Assembly (NCBI GenBank): GCA_964421245.1
Contig: CAYQVW010000002.1
Coordinates: forward strand, 62,001 to 126,000
Length of the DNA: 64,000 bases
DNA from: CAYQVW01 sp964421245
Lineage (GTDB): Bacteria > Margulisbacteria > WOR-1 > XYC2-FULL-46-14
Direction: 5' to 3'
Shown: in pieces, positions 23,414-32,397 of the stretch
Layout: each line of letters begins with the position of its first letter
How positions within the stretch are numbered: the first letter of the stretch is position 1
The notes under the pieces: generated by a model
The model's input: only the letters and a program-made list of their open reading frames with translations
Database searches by the model: none
Told to the model about the DNA's origin: nothing
Position numbers and translations under genes: made by a program

Positions 23414-26400
23414 ATGCAACTTCCAGGTAGCACCGGTGGTACCTCTCATTCAGGAAACGGAAATGCCTATGCTAACGCTAAGGCCTTGATGGCAAGGATA
23501 CAGGCTAGTCCAAAAGTAGACCAGTCAAGAAGAATCGGAAACATCCTCCGTCAGCATCGGGTTAGAGTAGCAGATCGACACACTCATAACTTTTTAGATC
23601 TTCAACTTACAGAACAAGCAGGCATCAATCTTCGAGCTATTTTTAAAGACCATAGGATAAGAGATATTTCTATTCATGGAAGAATACCTGAAGAAGCCTT
23701 AATACAGATTCTCAGTGAAAAAAACTTATTAGAAGATATGCAAATAATTAACCATCGTCTAATAATAGATGCCAATCCCTTGGAGGGCATCCTCTTCTAT
23801 TATGGAGATCTTAGGGGAAAGGTAAAAATGACCGGCAATCGTCTTGTTCTCAGAGACATATGGTTAACTCGATCTGCCGAAGCTGCTCTTAGAAGTCTTG
23901 TACGTGATAATAGAATTAGAGAGATTGAAATATCTAGAGACACAGAACATTTCAGAATAAGAAGAATGTTTATAACAGCAGAAAGAATAGAGGAAGAACT
24001 CCTTCCTCATGCAATGAGAGGAACTATATATCTTTGTCAGAGAAACCCAAACCAATACCCTGAACCAACAAGCTTTCTAACAGGTTTTGGGAATATCTTA
24101 ACAAACCTAATGCATTTTAGAAGAGCTCTAGTAGTAAGGGGAGAAGCAATTGTAACTTATCAAAAGGTTTTTGGAAGATTCTTAAGGGCCAACCAAGGAT
24201 ACTTGGCGGGCCATCTATATAGAGAAAAAGCAGAAATAGAAGACATGGATTCAAGAAGAATACAAGGAAAGTTATCCCCTACTGAAGAAAGTTCCCTAGA
24301 AGCCAGAAAGCTAAGATTTGACAGTTCCCTTGAAACATTAATAGAAATTCTGGCAACAATAGAAGATCACTCCTTAGCAACTACTTTATTGGATCGTTTA
24401 TGGGAAACACGAAGGACTAAGGGGAGCCAAGGAACCCCAGAAGATGCCGTTGAAATAATAGTAGCAATTGCCCAACCACTGGCTGAACGATTTCCAGGAG
24501 AAAAATATTTTCATGACGATGTTGCAACTTACAGGATGCTGCATGAACAAGGAAAGGTGAGCAAAAGAGAATACCTGCGTGTAGCAACTACCTATTGGGA
24601 GGCACATCTTGCAGAAAGAGAGAAGCTTCTCCCTCCTCTTCCAAAACCAGCTGCAGGAGGACAACCAAGAGCAAGAGGTAGTAAGAGAAAAGGAAGGAAA
24701 GGAGGAGGACGAGCAAAGAAAAAGGCAAAGGGTTCTAAACCCAAAATTCCAGCAGAACATCAAGAACACCAAAAATTAGAAGTCGCACTCAAAGCGAAAA
24801 AGAGAGAACTTAAAGAAGAAGAGAGAAGGGCCAGTAGGCGCCTAGTCCATGCCTGGGGACAGGTATTATCTCATAAATCTCCTACATACTGGACCCAGAT
24901 GCTTGTTGCTATGGAAAGTGGTCGTGGATTAGCCTTTTTAGGGGGAGATAAATCAAGACACTTGCCAGGAAAAATTTCTGATTCAAATACTAGCAGATAT
25001 GAATTAATGAAAATATTCCAGGTAGCCGAGCAAAAACAAATTGAATTACTTACAACCGAAGGAAGATTGGAAGCAGATGTCGACCCAAGAGATACAATAT
25101 TTGAATTGCTCAATAATGAGGAAGATCAATCCCTTTTAGCTCTTCAACTAAGAGGACTAGAAGAACTTAAAATTAGCGCCTTAATAGAATTATTTGACCG
25201 AATGGAAAAAGGCAATTTTAAATTTTGGGTGCAGGAAAGAGCAAAAGTTGATATAGGCCAACCTAAAAAAGGAAAAGATAATGGTGGAGTAGACTATAAA
25301 GACATTACAACTGCAAAATTCATGCCTGGTTCAATTATAACCGGCAGACTACAAGCTGACAGACAGGTCACCATAGACAGTGAAATCGCATATTTTTGGC
25401 TTGAGCTTGCAGAACAAGGACACTACTATATTGTTTGGAATGATGAACTACACCAAAAAGCTACTGGCAAAGGTACTCCTCTACACTTAGCAATCTGGCA
25501 TCACCATAATATGGTAAAACACTCTGATAGAGGCGATCAGTTTAGACTAGCACATGATCACCCAGAAGCAATCAAGGCTTATGAACTTGCACAAGAAGCT
25601 TATCCAACTTTTGAACAATTCCGAATGGCATTAGCAACTTCTCATGTTGACATTGGCAATAGACTGATGGGGTCGGCTGCAATAACAAAGGCGCTCTCTG
25701 GCGATACTGGCATGGTCGAAGCATTGGAGGATGAGGCAAAAGGAGCATTTGAGGCTGGAATAAAAATCTGGCCGCAAAAGCCATTCGCATTATATCACCT
25801 TGCTAAAATTGCTGAGAAAAGAAAAGATTGTCGAACTCAAGCCAAAATGCACAGGAGACAAATAGCTGCTATTGATTCCGAGGAAGTAAAACGTGATATA
25901 TTCATCAATCAAGAAGGACTAGCCCCTGCAAGAGCCAGTGCTCTGGGGGCTTTGGGAGAAGTTCTCCTAAAAATATGTGAGGAAGAGGGAGATCGAAGTC
26001 TAATTCCTGAAGCAGAAAGACATCTTCACGAAGCTCTTGACAACACCCATCTTTTTCCTGGATACGCCTATAATTATATGGCATCTCTATTACTCCAAGA
26101 AAAGTTTGATGAAGCAATTGCATTTGTTGAAGATGTTATGAACAACCCCAGAAATTATGGGCTTGAAGGGGGAGAGATTCCAGAGGAATTAGTTGACAAA
26201 CTTCCACCAGAAAAAATGAGGTATTTACTTTTGCTCAGCAATTTAACCAATTCTCTGCTCGATAGCTTTAGGACCTCTATGGACCCAGCAAAATACGGTG
26301 CCATCTTTGCCCGCATAATCCCTGCCATTGTTACAAGACTAAGAAGCGAAACCTCTGACGAAGAAACAAAAGCAGCTGTTTGTAAAAATGATCATCTAGT

Positions 26401-27253
26401 CCAAGCCTTTATTCAACTTACAACAAGAGCATCTAAAATTGGTCTGCAGGTTTTTTCTAAACAATTAATTGAACACCTTTTAAGTTTAGGATTAGACGAG
26501 GAAGCAATGCTAAGAGCTCACTATTCACAAGCAGGATCCTTATCTGGAACCCAAAAAAAAGAAGGCCTAGAAGAAGCCCGTGCACCACTAGCCGTTATTC
26601 TCCAAGCTCCTAAATCTAGCGAAATTATGGTTGAGGGGACACATACTGGAGTTTCTGCCAGTTTAAAAGACAATGCTTATAATATGCTTGCAACTTGCAT
26701 TAAACAATTAGCTGAACTTGAAGAAACAGATGAAGGAAGAGTCAGATTACAAGAAGAGGCAGAGGAATTACTTGAAGGAGTTGTAGGTGAATTTCCAAAT
26801 TCTGCTTTATTAATCAACACCCTTGCAACGGTAAAAAGGGACTTAGGAAAAATTGATGAAGCGGAACAATATTTTAGGAGAAGTTTTGAGGTTAATCCTC
26901 ATTTCTTAATCGGATATACTAATCTAATTCATTTATTTGAAAACCATGATAGGGCTAATGAAATTCCTGAGGTTGCAAAACAAGCACAAACTGCTCTTGC
27001 TGAATTATTAGAAGATATAGAAAGAGCGACTTTAATAGTAAGCGCAGGAGTAGTTCAATTTATTCTCAAACTTGCCTCATCAACCAATGATCCCGCACTA
27101 CTTGAAATGGTTGATATTCTAAAGAATGTCCCCATGTTTAAATTCCAAATGTTTATTAGTGCAAACGAACTTCTTGACGAAGGAACAATTTCAGAAGAAC
27201 TTCACAGAAGGGCCATATCAGATACTTCAGGGAGTCCCAAAGAAACCCCCTAA
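23414..27253 (+). CDS. Large TPR-repeat protein (1279 residues)
   Basis: Lineage-specific giant protein without a signal peptide. Residues about 50-210 form a charged alpha/beta region with two similar units (NLRAIFKDHRIRDISI and ALRSLVRDNRIREIEI). A Lys/Arg/Gly-rich linker (about 410-450) precedes a helical middle. Tetratricopeptide-like repeats run from about 710 to 1250, the clearest being GEFPNSALLINTLATVKRDL followed by GKIDEAEQYFRRSFEVNPHF. TPR arrays bind protein partners, so a scaffold role is likely but unproven. Single-gene unit with a sigma-28-like promoter, upstream of dxr. Confidence 0.85.
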   Translation: MQLPGSTGGTSHSGNGNAYANAKALMARIQASPKVDQSRRIGNILRQHRVRVADRHTHNFLDLQLTEQAGINLRAIFKDHRIRDISIHGRIPEEALIQILSEKNLLEDMQIINHRLIIDANPLEGILFYYGDLRGKVKMTGNRLVLRDIWLTRSAEAALRSLVRDNRIREIEISRDTEHFRIRRMFITAERIEEELLPHAMRGTIYLCQRNPNQYPEPTSFLTGFGNILTNLMHFRRALVVRGEAIVTYQKVFGRFLRANQGYLAGHLYREKAEIEDMDSRRIQGKLSPTEESSLEARKLRFDSSLETLIEILATIEDHSLATTLLDRLWETRRTKGSQGTPEDAVEIIVAIAQPLAERFPGEKYFHDDVATYRMLHEQGKVSKREYLRVATTYWEAHLAEREKLLPPLPKPAAGGQPRARGSKRKGRKGGGRAKKKAKGSKPKIPAEHQEHQKLEVALKAKKRELKEEERRASRRLVHAWGQVLSHKSPTYWTQMLVAMESGRGLAFLGGDKSRHLPGKISDSNTSRYELMKIFQVAEQKQIELLTTEGRLEADVDPRDTIFELLNNEEDQSLLALQLRGLEELKISALIELFDRMEKGNFKFWVQERAKVDIGQPKKGKDNGGVDYKDITTAKFMPGSIITGRLQADRQVTIDSEIAYFWLELAEQGHYYIVWNDELHQKATGKGTPLHLAIWHHHNMVKHSDRGDQFRLAHDHPEAIKAYELAQEAYPTFEQFRMALATSHVDIGNRLMGSAAITKALSGDTGMVEALEDEAKGAFEAGIKIWPQKPFALYHLAKIAEKRKDCRTQAKMHRRQIAAIDSEEVKRDIFINQEGLAPARASALGALGEVLLKICEEEGDRSLIPEAERHLHEALDNTHLFPGYAYNYMASLLLQEKFDEAIAFVEDVMNNPRNYGLEGGEIPEELVDKLPPEKMRYLLLLSNLTNSLLDSFRTSMDPAKYGAIFARIIPAIVTRLRSETSDEETKAAVCKNDHLVQAFIQLTTRASKIGLQVFSKQLIEHLLSLGLDEEAMLRAHYSQAGSLSGTQKKEGLEEARAPLAVILQAPKSSEIMVEGTHTGVSASLKDNAYNMLATCIKQLAELEETDEGRVRLQEEAEELLEGVVGEFPNSALLINTLATVKRDLGKIDEAEQYFRRSFEVNPHFLIGYTNLIHLFENHDRANEIPEVAKQAQTALAELLEDIERATLIVSAGVVQFILKLASSTNDPALLEMVDILKNVPMFKFQMFISANELLDEGTISEELHRRAISDTSGSPKETP

Positions 27254-27275
27254 TCTTTAACTCGTATTTTTTTTG

Positions 27276-27284
27276 TGCTAAAAT
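27276..27284 (+). promoter_or_regulatory. Extended -10 promoter of dxr
   Basis: TGC-TAAAAT, 6 nt before the ATG at 27291; leaderless arrangement. Confidence 0.6.
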
Positions 27285-27290
27285 TAGTCT

Positions 27291-28436
27291 ATGAAAAAGA
27301 ACCTCGCAATCCTCGGCTCTACTGGCTCAATCGGCAAACAAACACTCGAAATCGCAGCAGTCTATCCTAGTTCTTTTAATGTGGTTGCCATTGCTGCAAA
27401 AGATGAGACAGACTTAATCGTTGAACAAATTAAAAAATTTAGTCCCCTATTGGTCTCTGTTCTAAATGATAAGGTAAAATCAAAAGTAGAAGAAAAATTA
27501 GGGGGATCAAAAACTCAAATAGTAACCGGACCAGAAGGAATCAAAAAAGCTGCTACAATCCCTCAAGCAAATTTGGTAGTTGTTGCAATTCCTGGCGTAA
27601 TCAGCCTAATCCCAACAATGGAGGCAATCGCCGCAAACAAAGATATTGCCTTGGCCTCAAAAGAGGTATTGGTCTCAGCCGGAAAATTCTTTATGGACGA
27701 AATAAAAAAACATAAAGTAAAAATGTATCCAATTGACTCCGAGCATTCTGCCATTGCCCAATGTTTAAAGGGTGAAGACACAAAAAAAATCAAAAAAATA
27801 ATCTTAACTGCATCTGGTGGTCCCTTTCTAAAACTAAAACCAGAAAAACTAGCCAAGATGACAGCTAAGGATGCACTGCAACATCCAACCTGGAATATGG
27901 GACCAAAAATTTCGATCGACTCCGCCACATTAATGAACAAGGGGCTCGAGGTAATTGAAGCTCACTATCTTTTTGATCTAGACTATTCAAAAATCGAGGT
28001 TTTAATCCATCCGCAAAGCGTTATTCACTCTATGGTTGAGTTTATAGATGGTTCGGTCATGGCACAGCTTGGAGCAGCCGATATGCGTGTTCCAATCCAA
28101 TATGCCCTTTTTGGAATGAATCGTTTTTCTAATATGTGGAAAAAGCTAGACTTAGCAAAGGTTGGAACACTAACTTTTGACAAACCGGACAAAGAGAAAT
28201 TCCCTTGTCTTGATCATGCCTATTCTGCCGGAAGAGCCAATGGTACCATGCCAGCCGTAATGAATGCAGCAAACGAAGCTGCCGTTAATCTCTTTTTAAG
28301 AGGCAAAATTAGCTTTATCGATATAGCAATTAAAGTTAGAGAAGCAATGGTTCAACACCCACTAAAGAACTCCTCCTCTTTTGATGACATTGTCACCGCC
28401 GATAAATGGGCTAGAGATTTTGTAGCGAAAGCTTAG
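27291..28436 (+). CDS. dxr: 1-deoxy-D-xylulose 5-phosphate reductoisomerase
   Basis: NADPH enzyme forming 2-C-methylerythritol 4-phosphate in the non-mevalonate isoprenoid pathway. The Rossmann motif LAILGSTGSIGKQTLEI is at residues 5-21. LASKEVLVSAG, the metal-binding PIDSEHSAIAQCL, the flexible loop TASGGPF and HPTWNMGPKISIDSATLMNKGLE follow in order. The 381 residues are normal. Its stop shares the tetramer TTAG with the rnfG stop on the other strand. Confidence 0.97.
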   Translation: MKKNLAILGSTGSIGKQTLEIAAVYPSSFNVVAIAAKDETDLIVEQIKKFSPLLVSVLNDKVKSKVEEKLGGSKTQIVTGPEGIKKAATIPQANLVVVAIPGVISLIPTMEAIAANKDIALASKEVLVSAGKFFMDEIKKHKVKMYPIDSEHSAIAQCLKGEDTKKIKKIILTASGGPFLKLKPEKLAKMTAKDALQHPTWNMGPKISIDSATLMNKGLEVIEAHYLFDLDYSKIEVLIHPQSVIHSMVEFIDGSVMAQLGAADMRVPIQYALFGMNRFSNMWKKLDLAKVGTLTFDKPDKEKFPCLDHAYSAGRANGTMPAVMNAANEAAVNLFLRGKISFIDIAIKVREAMVQHPLKNSSSFDDIVTADKWARDFVAKA

Positions 28437-28927
28437 TCTTCTTTTAAGGCTTCTTTTACTCCGTCACAAACTGCACGTGATGTAATCGTCGCCCCAGTTA
28501 AAGCATCAATATCTTTTTTGGGTTCTAGCAAATCTTTTGAGGTTTTGTTTTTAAACTGTGATAAAAATTTTGAATTAGTCGCATTTAATCCAAGCCCCGG
28601 AGTCTCTGAAATTTTAATAATCTTGACCCCCGTTACTTGACCTTCCTCTCCTATCCCCACAAGCATTTCTACCGAACCAGAGTAACCAATTGGGGCAACA
28701 GAAAAAACGCGGCCAATTTCTTTTCCCCCTTCTTTTGCAATATAATATCCGTCTTGTTTTTCAAAACTATCCGCATCCACAATTATTTGTTTCAACGCCT
28801 GGTTAATTTCTCGGACTTTATTTTTCTCAATTTCCGGTGCAGTAACAGTATAAGTCGCAGCCAAGATACCCGCGGCAATTGCGGCAACAGCCGCAAGAAA
28901 GGCTCCCATTTTTAAAATGTCTTTCAT
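28433..28927 (-). CDS. rnfG: Rnf electron-transport complex subunit G
   Basis: Membrane-anchored flavoprotein subunit of the Rnf complex, which couples ferredoxin:NAD oxidoreduction to Na+ or H+ transport. One N-terminal helix (about residues 5-27) is followed by an FMN_bind domain. The covalent-FMN motif is DALTGATITSRAV near the C-terminus, with the last Thr as attachment residue. The ATG at 28927 overlaps the rnfD stop as ATGA; a GTG at 28942 is a less likely alternative. The protein (164 residues) is a little shorter than typical RnfG. No rnfE, rnfA or rnfB follows. Confidence 0.9.
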   Translation of the reverse strand: MKDILKMGAFLAAVAAIAAGILAATYTVTAPEIEKNKVREINQALKQIIVDADSFEKQDGYYIAKEGGKEIGRVFSVAPIGYSGSVEMLVGIGEEGQVTGVKIIKISETPGLGLNATNSKFLSQFKNKTSKDLLEPKKDIDALTGATITSRAVCDGVKEALKED

Positions 28928-29841
28928 TTTCTGTATAGCCACGCCATGGCGTGGCTCTCCCTAACCGTTCCAAATTTCTTCCCTGGCAAATAACGGTCGA
29001 TCAAAGGAACAACCGCATTCATAAGAAGGATTGAATAACAAACCCCTTCTGGATATCCCCCCCACAGACGAATAACCATTGTGATAAGTCCACAACCAAA
29101 ACCAAAGATCCAACCACCTATTTTTGAAACTGGAGAAGTTACCGGATCGGTCGCCATATAGATTGCACCCAGCATTAATCCACCAGCTAGAAGGTGAAAT
29201 AAGGGATCAACTCTAAAAATAAGAGAGAACAATACCACTGTTCCAAAATAAGAAGCTGGGATTCTCCAATCAATTGTCTTTCTATATAAAAGATACAATC
29301 CTCCAAGTAAAAGTGCAATAGCTGAGGTCTCCCCAATTGATCCACCAATGTTTCCATAAAATAACGGGCCATAAGCTGCACCAGCAACTAATGGAGTTGC
29401 CCCAGAAACAGCATCCCAAGTGGTCATCGCCACCGGATAAGAGGCTAAAAGAAAAGCACGACCAACTAAAGCCGGATTAAAAATATTATATCCAAGACCA
29501 CCAAAAAAATGTTTCGCAATTACAATTGCAACCAGAGACCCAATTATTACCGCCCAAAATGGCGTAGCAGAAGTAATACAAAAAGCTAGAAGCAAACCGG
29601 TTAGTCCGGCCGAAGCAATATCTATGGGTTGCGGTTTTTTCTTTCTTAATCGAAACATTAAAAACTCAAAACCGACACATGATACAATCGCGGTTGTTAT
29701 AACTATTGCAGCACTTAATCCAAAGAAGTAAAGACTTAAAGCTAAAACAGGAAGCAGGGCGATAACAACATCGAGCATTACCTTTTTATGATCAGCCCTT
29801 ATGTGGGGAGCAGGAGAGACCAATAATTTTTCAGAGTCCAC
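28924..29841 (-). CDS. rnfD: Rnf electron-transport complex subunit D
   Basis: Integral membrane subunit with about nine to ten helices. SPAPHIRADHKKVMLDV at residues 9-25 is a typical RnfD/NqrB start, and the covalent-FMN motif DAVSGATPLV is near residue 140. ATDPVTSPVSK (about 230) is also conserved. The GTG start at 29841 lies inside the end of rnfC (11-nt overlap). The last codons contain a perfect 20-nt palindrome at 28937-28956 that encodes SHAMAWL. Confidence 0.93.
   Translation of the reverse strand: MDSEKLLVSPAPHIRADHKKVMLDVVIALLPVLALSLYFFGLSAAIVITTAIVSCVGFEFLMFRLRKKKPQPIDIASAGLTGLLLAFCITSATPFWAVIIGSLVAIVIAKHFFGGLGYNIFNPALVGRAFLLASYPVAMTTWDAVSGATPLVAGAAYGPLFYGNIGGSIGETSAIALLLGGLYLLYRKTIDWRIPASYFGTVVLFSLIFRVDPLFHLLAGGLMLGAIYMATDPVTSPVSKIGGWIFGFGCGLITMVIRLWGGYPEGVCYSILLMNAVVPLIDRYLPGKKFGTVRESHAMAWLYRK
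28937..28956. repeat. Perfect 20-nt palindrome at the end of rnfD
   Basis: AGCCACGCCATGGCGTGGCT, in frame within the C-terminal codons of rnfD and just before the rnfG start, where a hairpin could affect coupling between the two genes. Confidence 0.6.
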
Positions 29842-31153
29842 CTTTTCTTATTTCTCCTTTGGCTAGTTTAATTAATTGTACAATATCCCGACGAGAGTTG
29901 CAGATATAAGAGCATGCTCCACACTCAATACAGTCCATTGCATTAAGCTTTTTGCACATCTCCCAATTTCCCGCCTCGGCATATTCTGCTAAAAGACTTG
30001 GGTTTAGGGACATCGGACAAACCTCGGTACAAGCCCCGCAACGGAGACAAACGTCCTTTTTTGAATAGTCCATCTCTTCTTCTATCTCTTTCTTGGTAAA
30101 AACGACTATCCCAGAGGTTCCTTTGTGTACCGGGACATCAATAGATGGAACAGCAATCCCCATCATCGGACCACCACAAACAATTTTGCGAATTACTCCA
30201 TCAACCCCACCACATTGCTCAATTAAATCTCTATAACTAGTTCCAATCTTTACGCGCAGATTGGCTGGTCGACGAAGATGTTTTCCGGTAACAGTGACTA
30301 CTCTGTCAACCAGAGGCATTCCGGTTTTTAGAGTTCTTGCAATTTGGGCACAGGTTGCAACATTCATAACCATAGCGGAAACATCCATCGGAAGCTTACC
30401 TGACGGAACTTCGCGATTTAGGATTGATTTAATTAATTGTTTTTCTCCGCCTTGTGGATATTTTGTCTTTAAAGCAACTACTTCTATCCTATTTAATTTC
30501 TTTTTTAGATATTGAATCGCAACCGGTTTATTATCTTCTATCCCAATGTAGGCCTTATCTACTCCTAGAACTTTTTTACAAACATCAATCCCATAAGCTA
30601 GATTAAATACATCATCTAGCATTAAACGATAATCACAAGTAAGATAGGGTTCACATTCTGCTCCATTTATAATCAAGTTATCAATTGGTTTATCTTTCGG
30701 CGGAGAGAGTTTAATATGAGTTGGAAAAACCGCCCCACCTAATCCAACAATCCCCCCATCTTTAACCGCAGCAATAATCTCTTTAATTGATATCTTTTCT
30801 GTAACTGGATAAGGTTTTATATCATCTGCAACATCTTGTTTTCCATCAGAATCAATTACAACCGCCACACTCATGCGTCCCATAAATGAAAGGCGCGGTT
30901 CAACTGCGACCACCTTTCCAGAGACACTTGAATGTACTGGGGCAGAAATAAATTTGTCTGATTCTCCAATCTTTTGACCAACCTTTACCAAATCTCCAAC
31001 TTTTACTAATGAACGGTAAGGAAGGCCGGTACACTGGTGAAGCTGGATTACGACTTGTTTGGGAAGAGTAGCCTCCTCAATACCAAGTTTTTCTGTTAAT
31101 CCTTTTTCTTCGGGAGGATGAATTCCGCCAACAAAGGCCCGTTTAAAAATCAT
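29831..31153 (-). CDS. rnfC: Rnf electron-transport complex subunit C
   Basis: NADH- and ferredoxin-side subunit of the Rnf complex, at the cytoplasmic face. It begins with the RnfC signature GGIHPPEEKGLTEKLG, has the FMN/NADH-site region GLGGAVFPTHIKLSPP (about 138-153) and INGAECEPYLTCD, and two 4Fe-4S motifs, CLRCGACTEVCP and CIECGACSYICNS, in the last 75 residues. The 440-residue length is normal. A TGT-TAAAAT lies 9 nt before the ATG, so it heads the rnfCDG unit, probably leaderless. Confidence 0.96.
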   Translation of the reverse strand: MIFKRAFVGGIHPPEEKGLTEKLGIEEATLPKQVVIQLHQCTGLPYRSLVKVGDLVKVGQKIGESDKFISAPVHSSVSGKVVAVEPRLSFMGRMSVAVVIDSDGKQDVADDIKPYPVTEKISIKEIIAAVKDGGIVGLGGAVFPTHIKLSPPKDKPIDNLIINGAECEPYLTCDYRLMLDDVFNLAYGIDVCKKVLGVDKAYIGIEDNKPVAIQYLKKKLNRIEVVALKTKYPQGGEKQLIKSILNREVPSGKLPMDVSAMVMNVATCAQIARTLKTGMPLVDRVVTVTGKHLRRPANLRVKIGTSYRDLIEQCGGVDGVIRKIVCGGPMMGIAVPSIDVPVHKGTSGIVVFTKKEIEEEMDYSKKDVCLRCGACTEVCPMSLNPSLLAEYAEAGNWEMCKKLNAMDCIECGACSYICNSRRDIVQLIKLAKGEIRKGGL

Positions 31154-31162
31154 ACAATTAAA

Positions 31163-31171
31163 ATTTTAACA
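31163..31171 (-). promoter_or_regulatory. Extended -10 promoter of rnfCDG
   Basis: Minus strand TGT-TAAAAT, 9 nt before the rnfC ATG. Confidence 0.55.
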
Positions 31172-31229
31172 TAAATATCAACATTCTTTAATCCCTTTTT
31201 CTCTAATCTAATCCCTGGATAGTGATCTT

Positions 31230-31300
31230 CCCTAATTTCCCGGATATCCGAGAGATCCTGGGACAATCAAAATCTGGGACAAGATCCGGGATCGGGGTTT
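31230..31300. repeat. Word-like repeats upstream of rnfC
   Basis: Two copies of CTGGGACAA (about 31258 and 31275) lie among partly palindromic GGATATCC, GAGATCC, AGATCCGGGATCGGGG words. The 155-bp gap otherwise holds only the rnfC promoter; no gene is visible. Confidence 0.45.
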
Positions 31301-31308
31301 AAAGAACA

Positions 31309-32397
31309 TTACTGAGGAAAGAGAATCCTGATTTCGGCAACATTTTTTAAAAATGTATTAGCCTCTTCTGGCAAATCAGCCCCTGGATCCATAGCATAAA
31401 CCGGTATAGCTTGCCACCGACCATCTATCTTTGCCTCAACCAAAAAGTGGCTTAATAGTTTATTTTTCCAGTCTTTTGCCAAAATATCTTGATCATTATA
31501 TTGCGGCTTTAGGTAATAACGAAAAAGAGGAGCAATTCCTTCCAGTGGCTTTCCAGTTAAATTAATCGGTCCAACTACCATCCATTGATTGTGGGTGCGA
31601 ACAATCTTCATATCAGGTCCTGCTGCATGGTCAGCAGGAATTATTTGAAATCCGCCAACTCGTCCTGTATCAGACGTTGAAATATCAATTACTCCAGCAT
31701 GGTTGGCCCTAATTCTTCCAGAGCTCAAATAGCGTGTTCCGGCAAAGCGTCCAACCCCAGTGACTGGTCGAAAGACATAGGCAACCGTCGTACTTGTGTT
31801 ATCCGGATAAACTAATCTGACCTTCCCCTTAAATTTGTTCTCAAAAACAATAGATTTTGGATAGTTCTTTGGTCGTTTTACTATTATTGTAAAATCGTCT
31901 CCAATTTTTGGAACATATGCGTCCTTCATCTTAGCTGAATTAACCAAAACAGAACTTCCAATCGTCGGGGCAAAACCTCCACCAAAGATCGATTGATTGG
32001 TCTTTTCACTTGTATAAAGGGATGAACTTTTGTTCAAATAAGAATTATACTTTATTTGTTTAGATAAAAATTCTTGTGGTAAAATCGAAAAGATTGTTTG
32101 GGGCCAGCCTGTTTTAATATGAATTGCGTTAACCGCACACGCTGCAACCTCGCCAACCCCCACCCATCCTGAAGCAGTATAGCCATCATAATTAACCCTA
32201 TCTACCGGAACTAAAACCTTGGCCTTTTGATACCAATTCTCACCGTGATCGGGGCTTACCATAATCTTGCCATCGATTTTATTTTCTATAGAAATACGAT
32301 AAGATTCCACAAAATCTGTTGCAGAAGCAGAGAAAGAAAAGATAAGCAAGAACAGGAAAAGAAAAGGAACCAAGAAGAATCTTATCTTGCCAACCAC
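31309..32397 (-). CDS. Secreted protein of unknown family
   Basis: A 362-residue protein with a classical signal peptide (basic start, helix VPFLFLFLLIFSFSASA, cleavage probably after ASA near residue 27). The mature part looks beta-rich, with RISIENKIDGKIMVSPDHGE, RYLSSGRIRANHAGVIDIST and a C-terminal VAEIRILFPQ. I do not recognise the family. The GTG start overlaps the pepA end by 16 nt, so it is the last gene of the argF-argG-argH-ndk-pepA operon. It would be exported to the periplasm or surface. Confidence 0.7.
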   Translation of the reverse strand: MVGKIRFFLVPFLFLFLLIFSFSASATDFVESYRISIENKIDGKIMVSPDHGENWYQKAKVLVPVDRVNYDGYTASGWVGVGEVAACAVNAIHIKTGWPQTIFSILPQEFLSKQIKYNSYLNKSSSLYTSEKTNQSIFGGGFAPTIGSSVLVNSAKMKDAYVPKIGDDFTIIVKRPKNYPKSIVFENKFKGKVRLVYPDNTSTTVAYVFRPVTGVGRFAGTRYLSSGRIRANHAGVIDISTSDTGRVGGFQIIPADHAAGPDMKIVRTHNQWMVVGPINLTGKPLEGIAPLFRYYLKPQYNDQDILAKDWKNKLLSHFLVEAKIDGRWQAIPVYAMDPGADLPEEANTFLKNVAEIRILFPQ

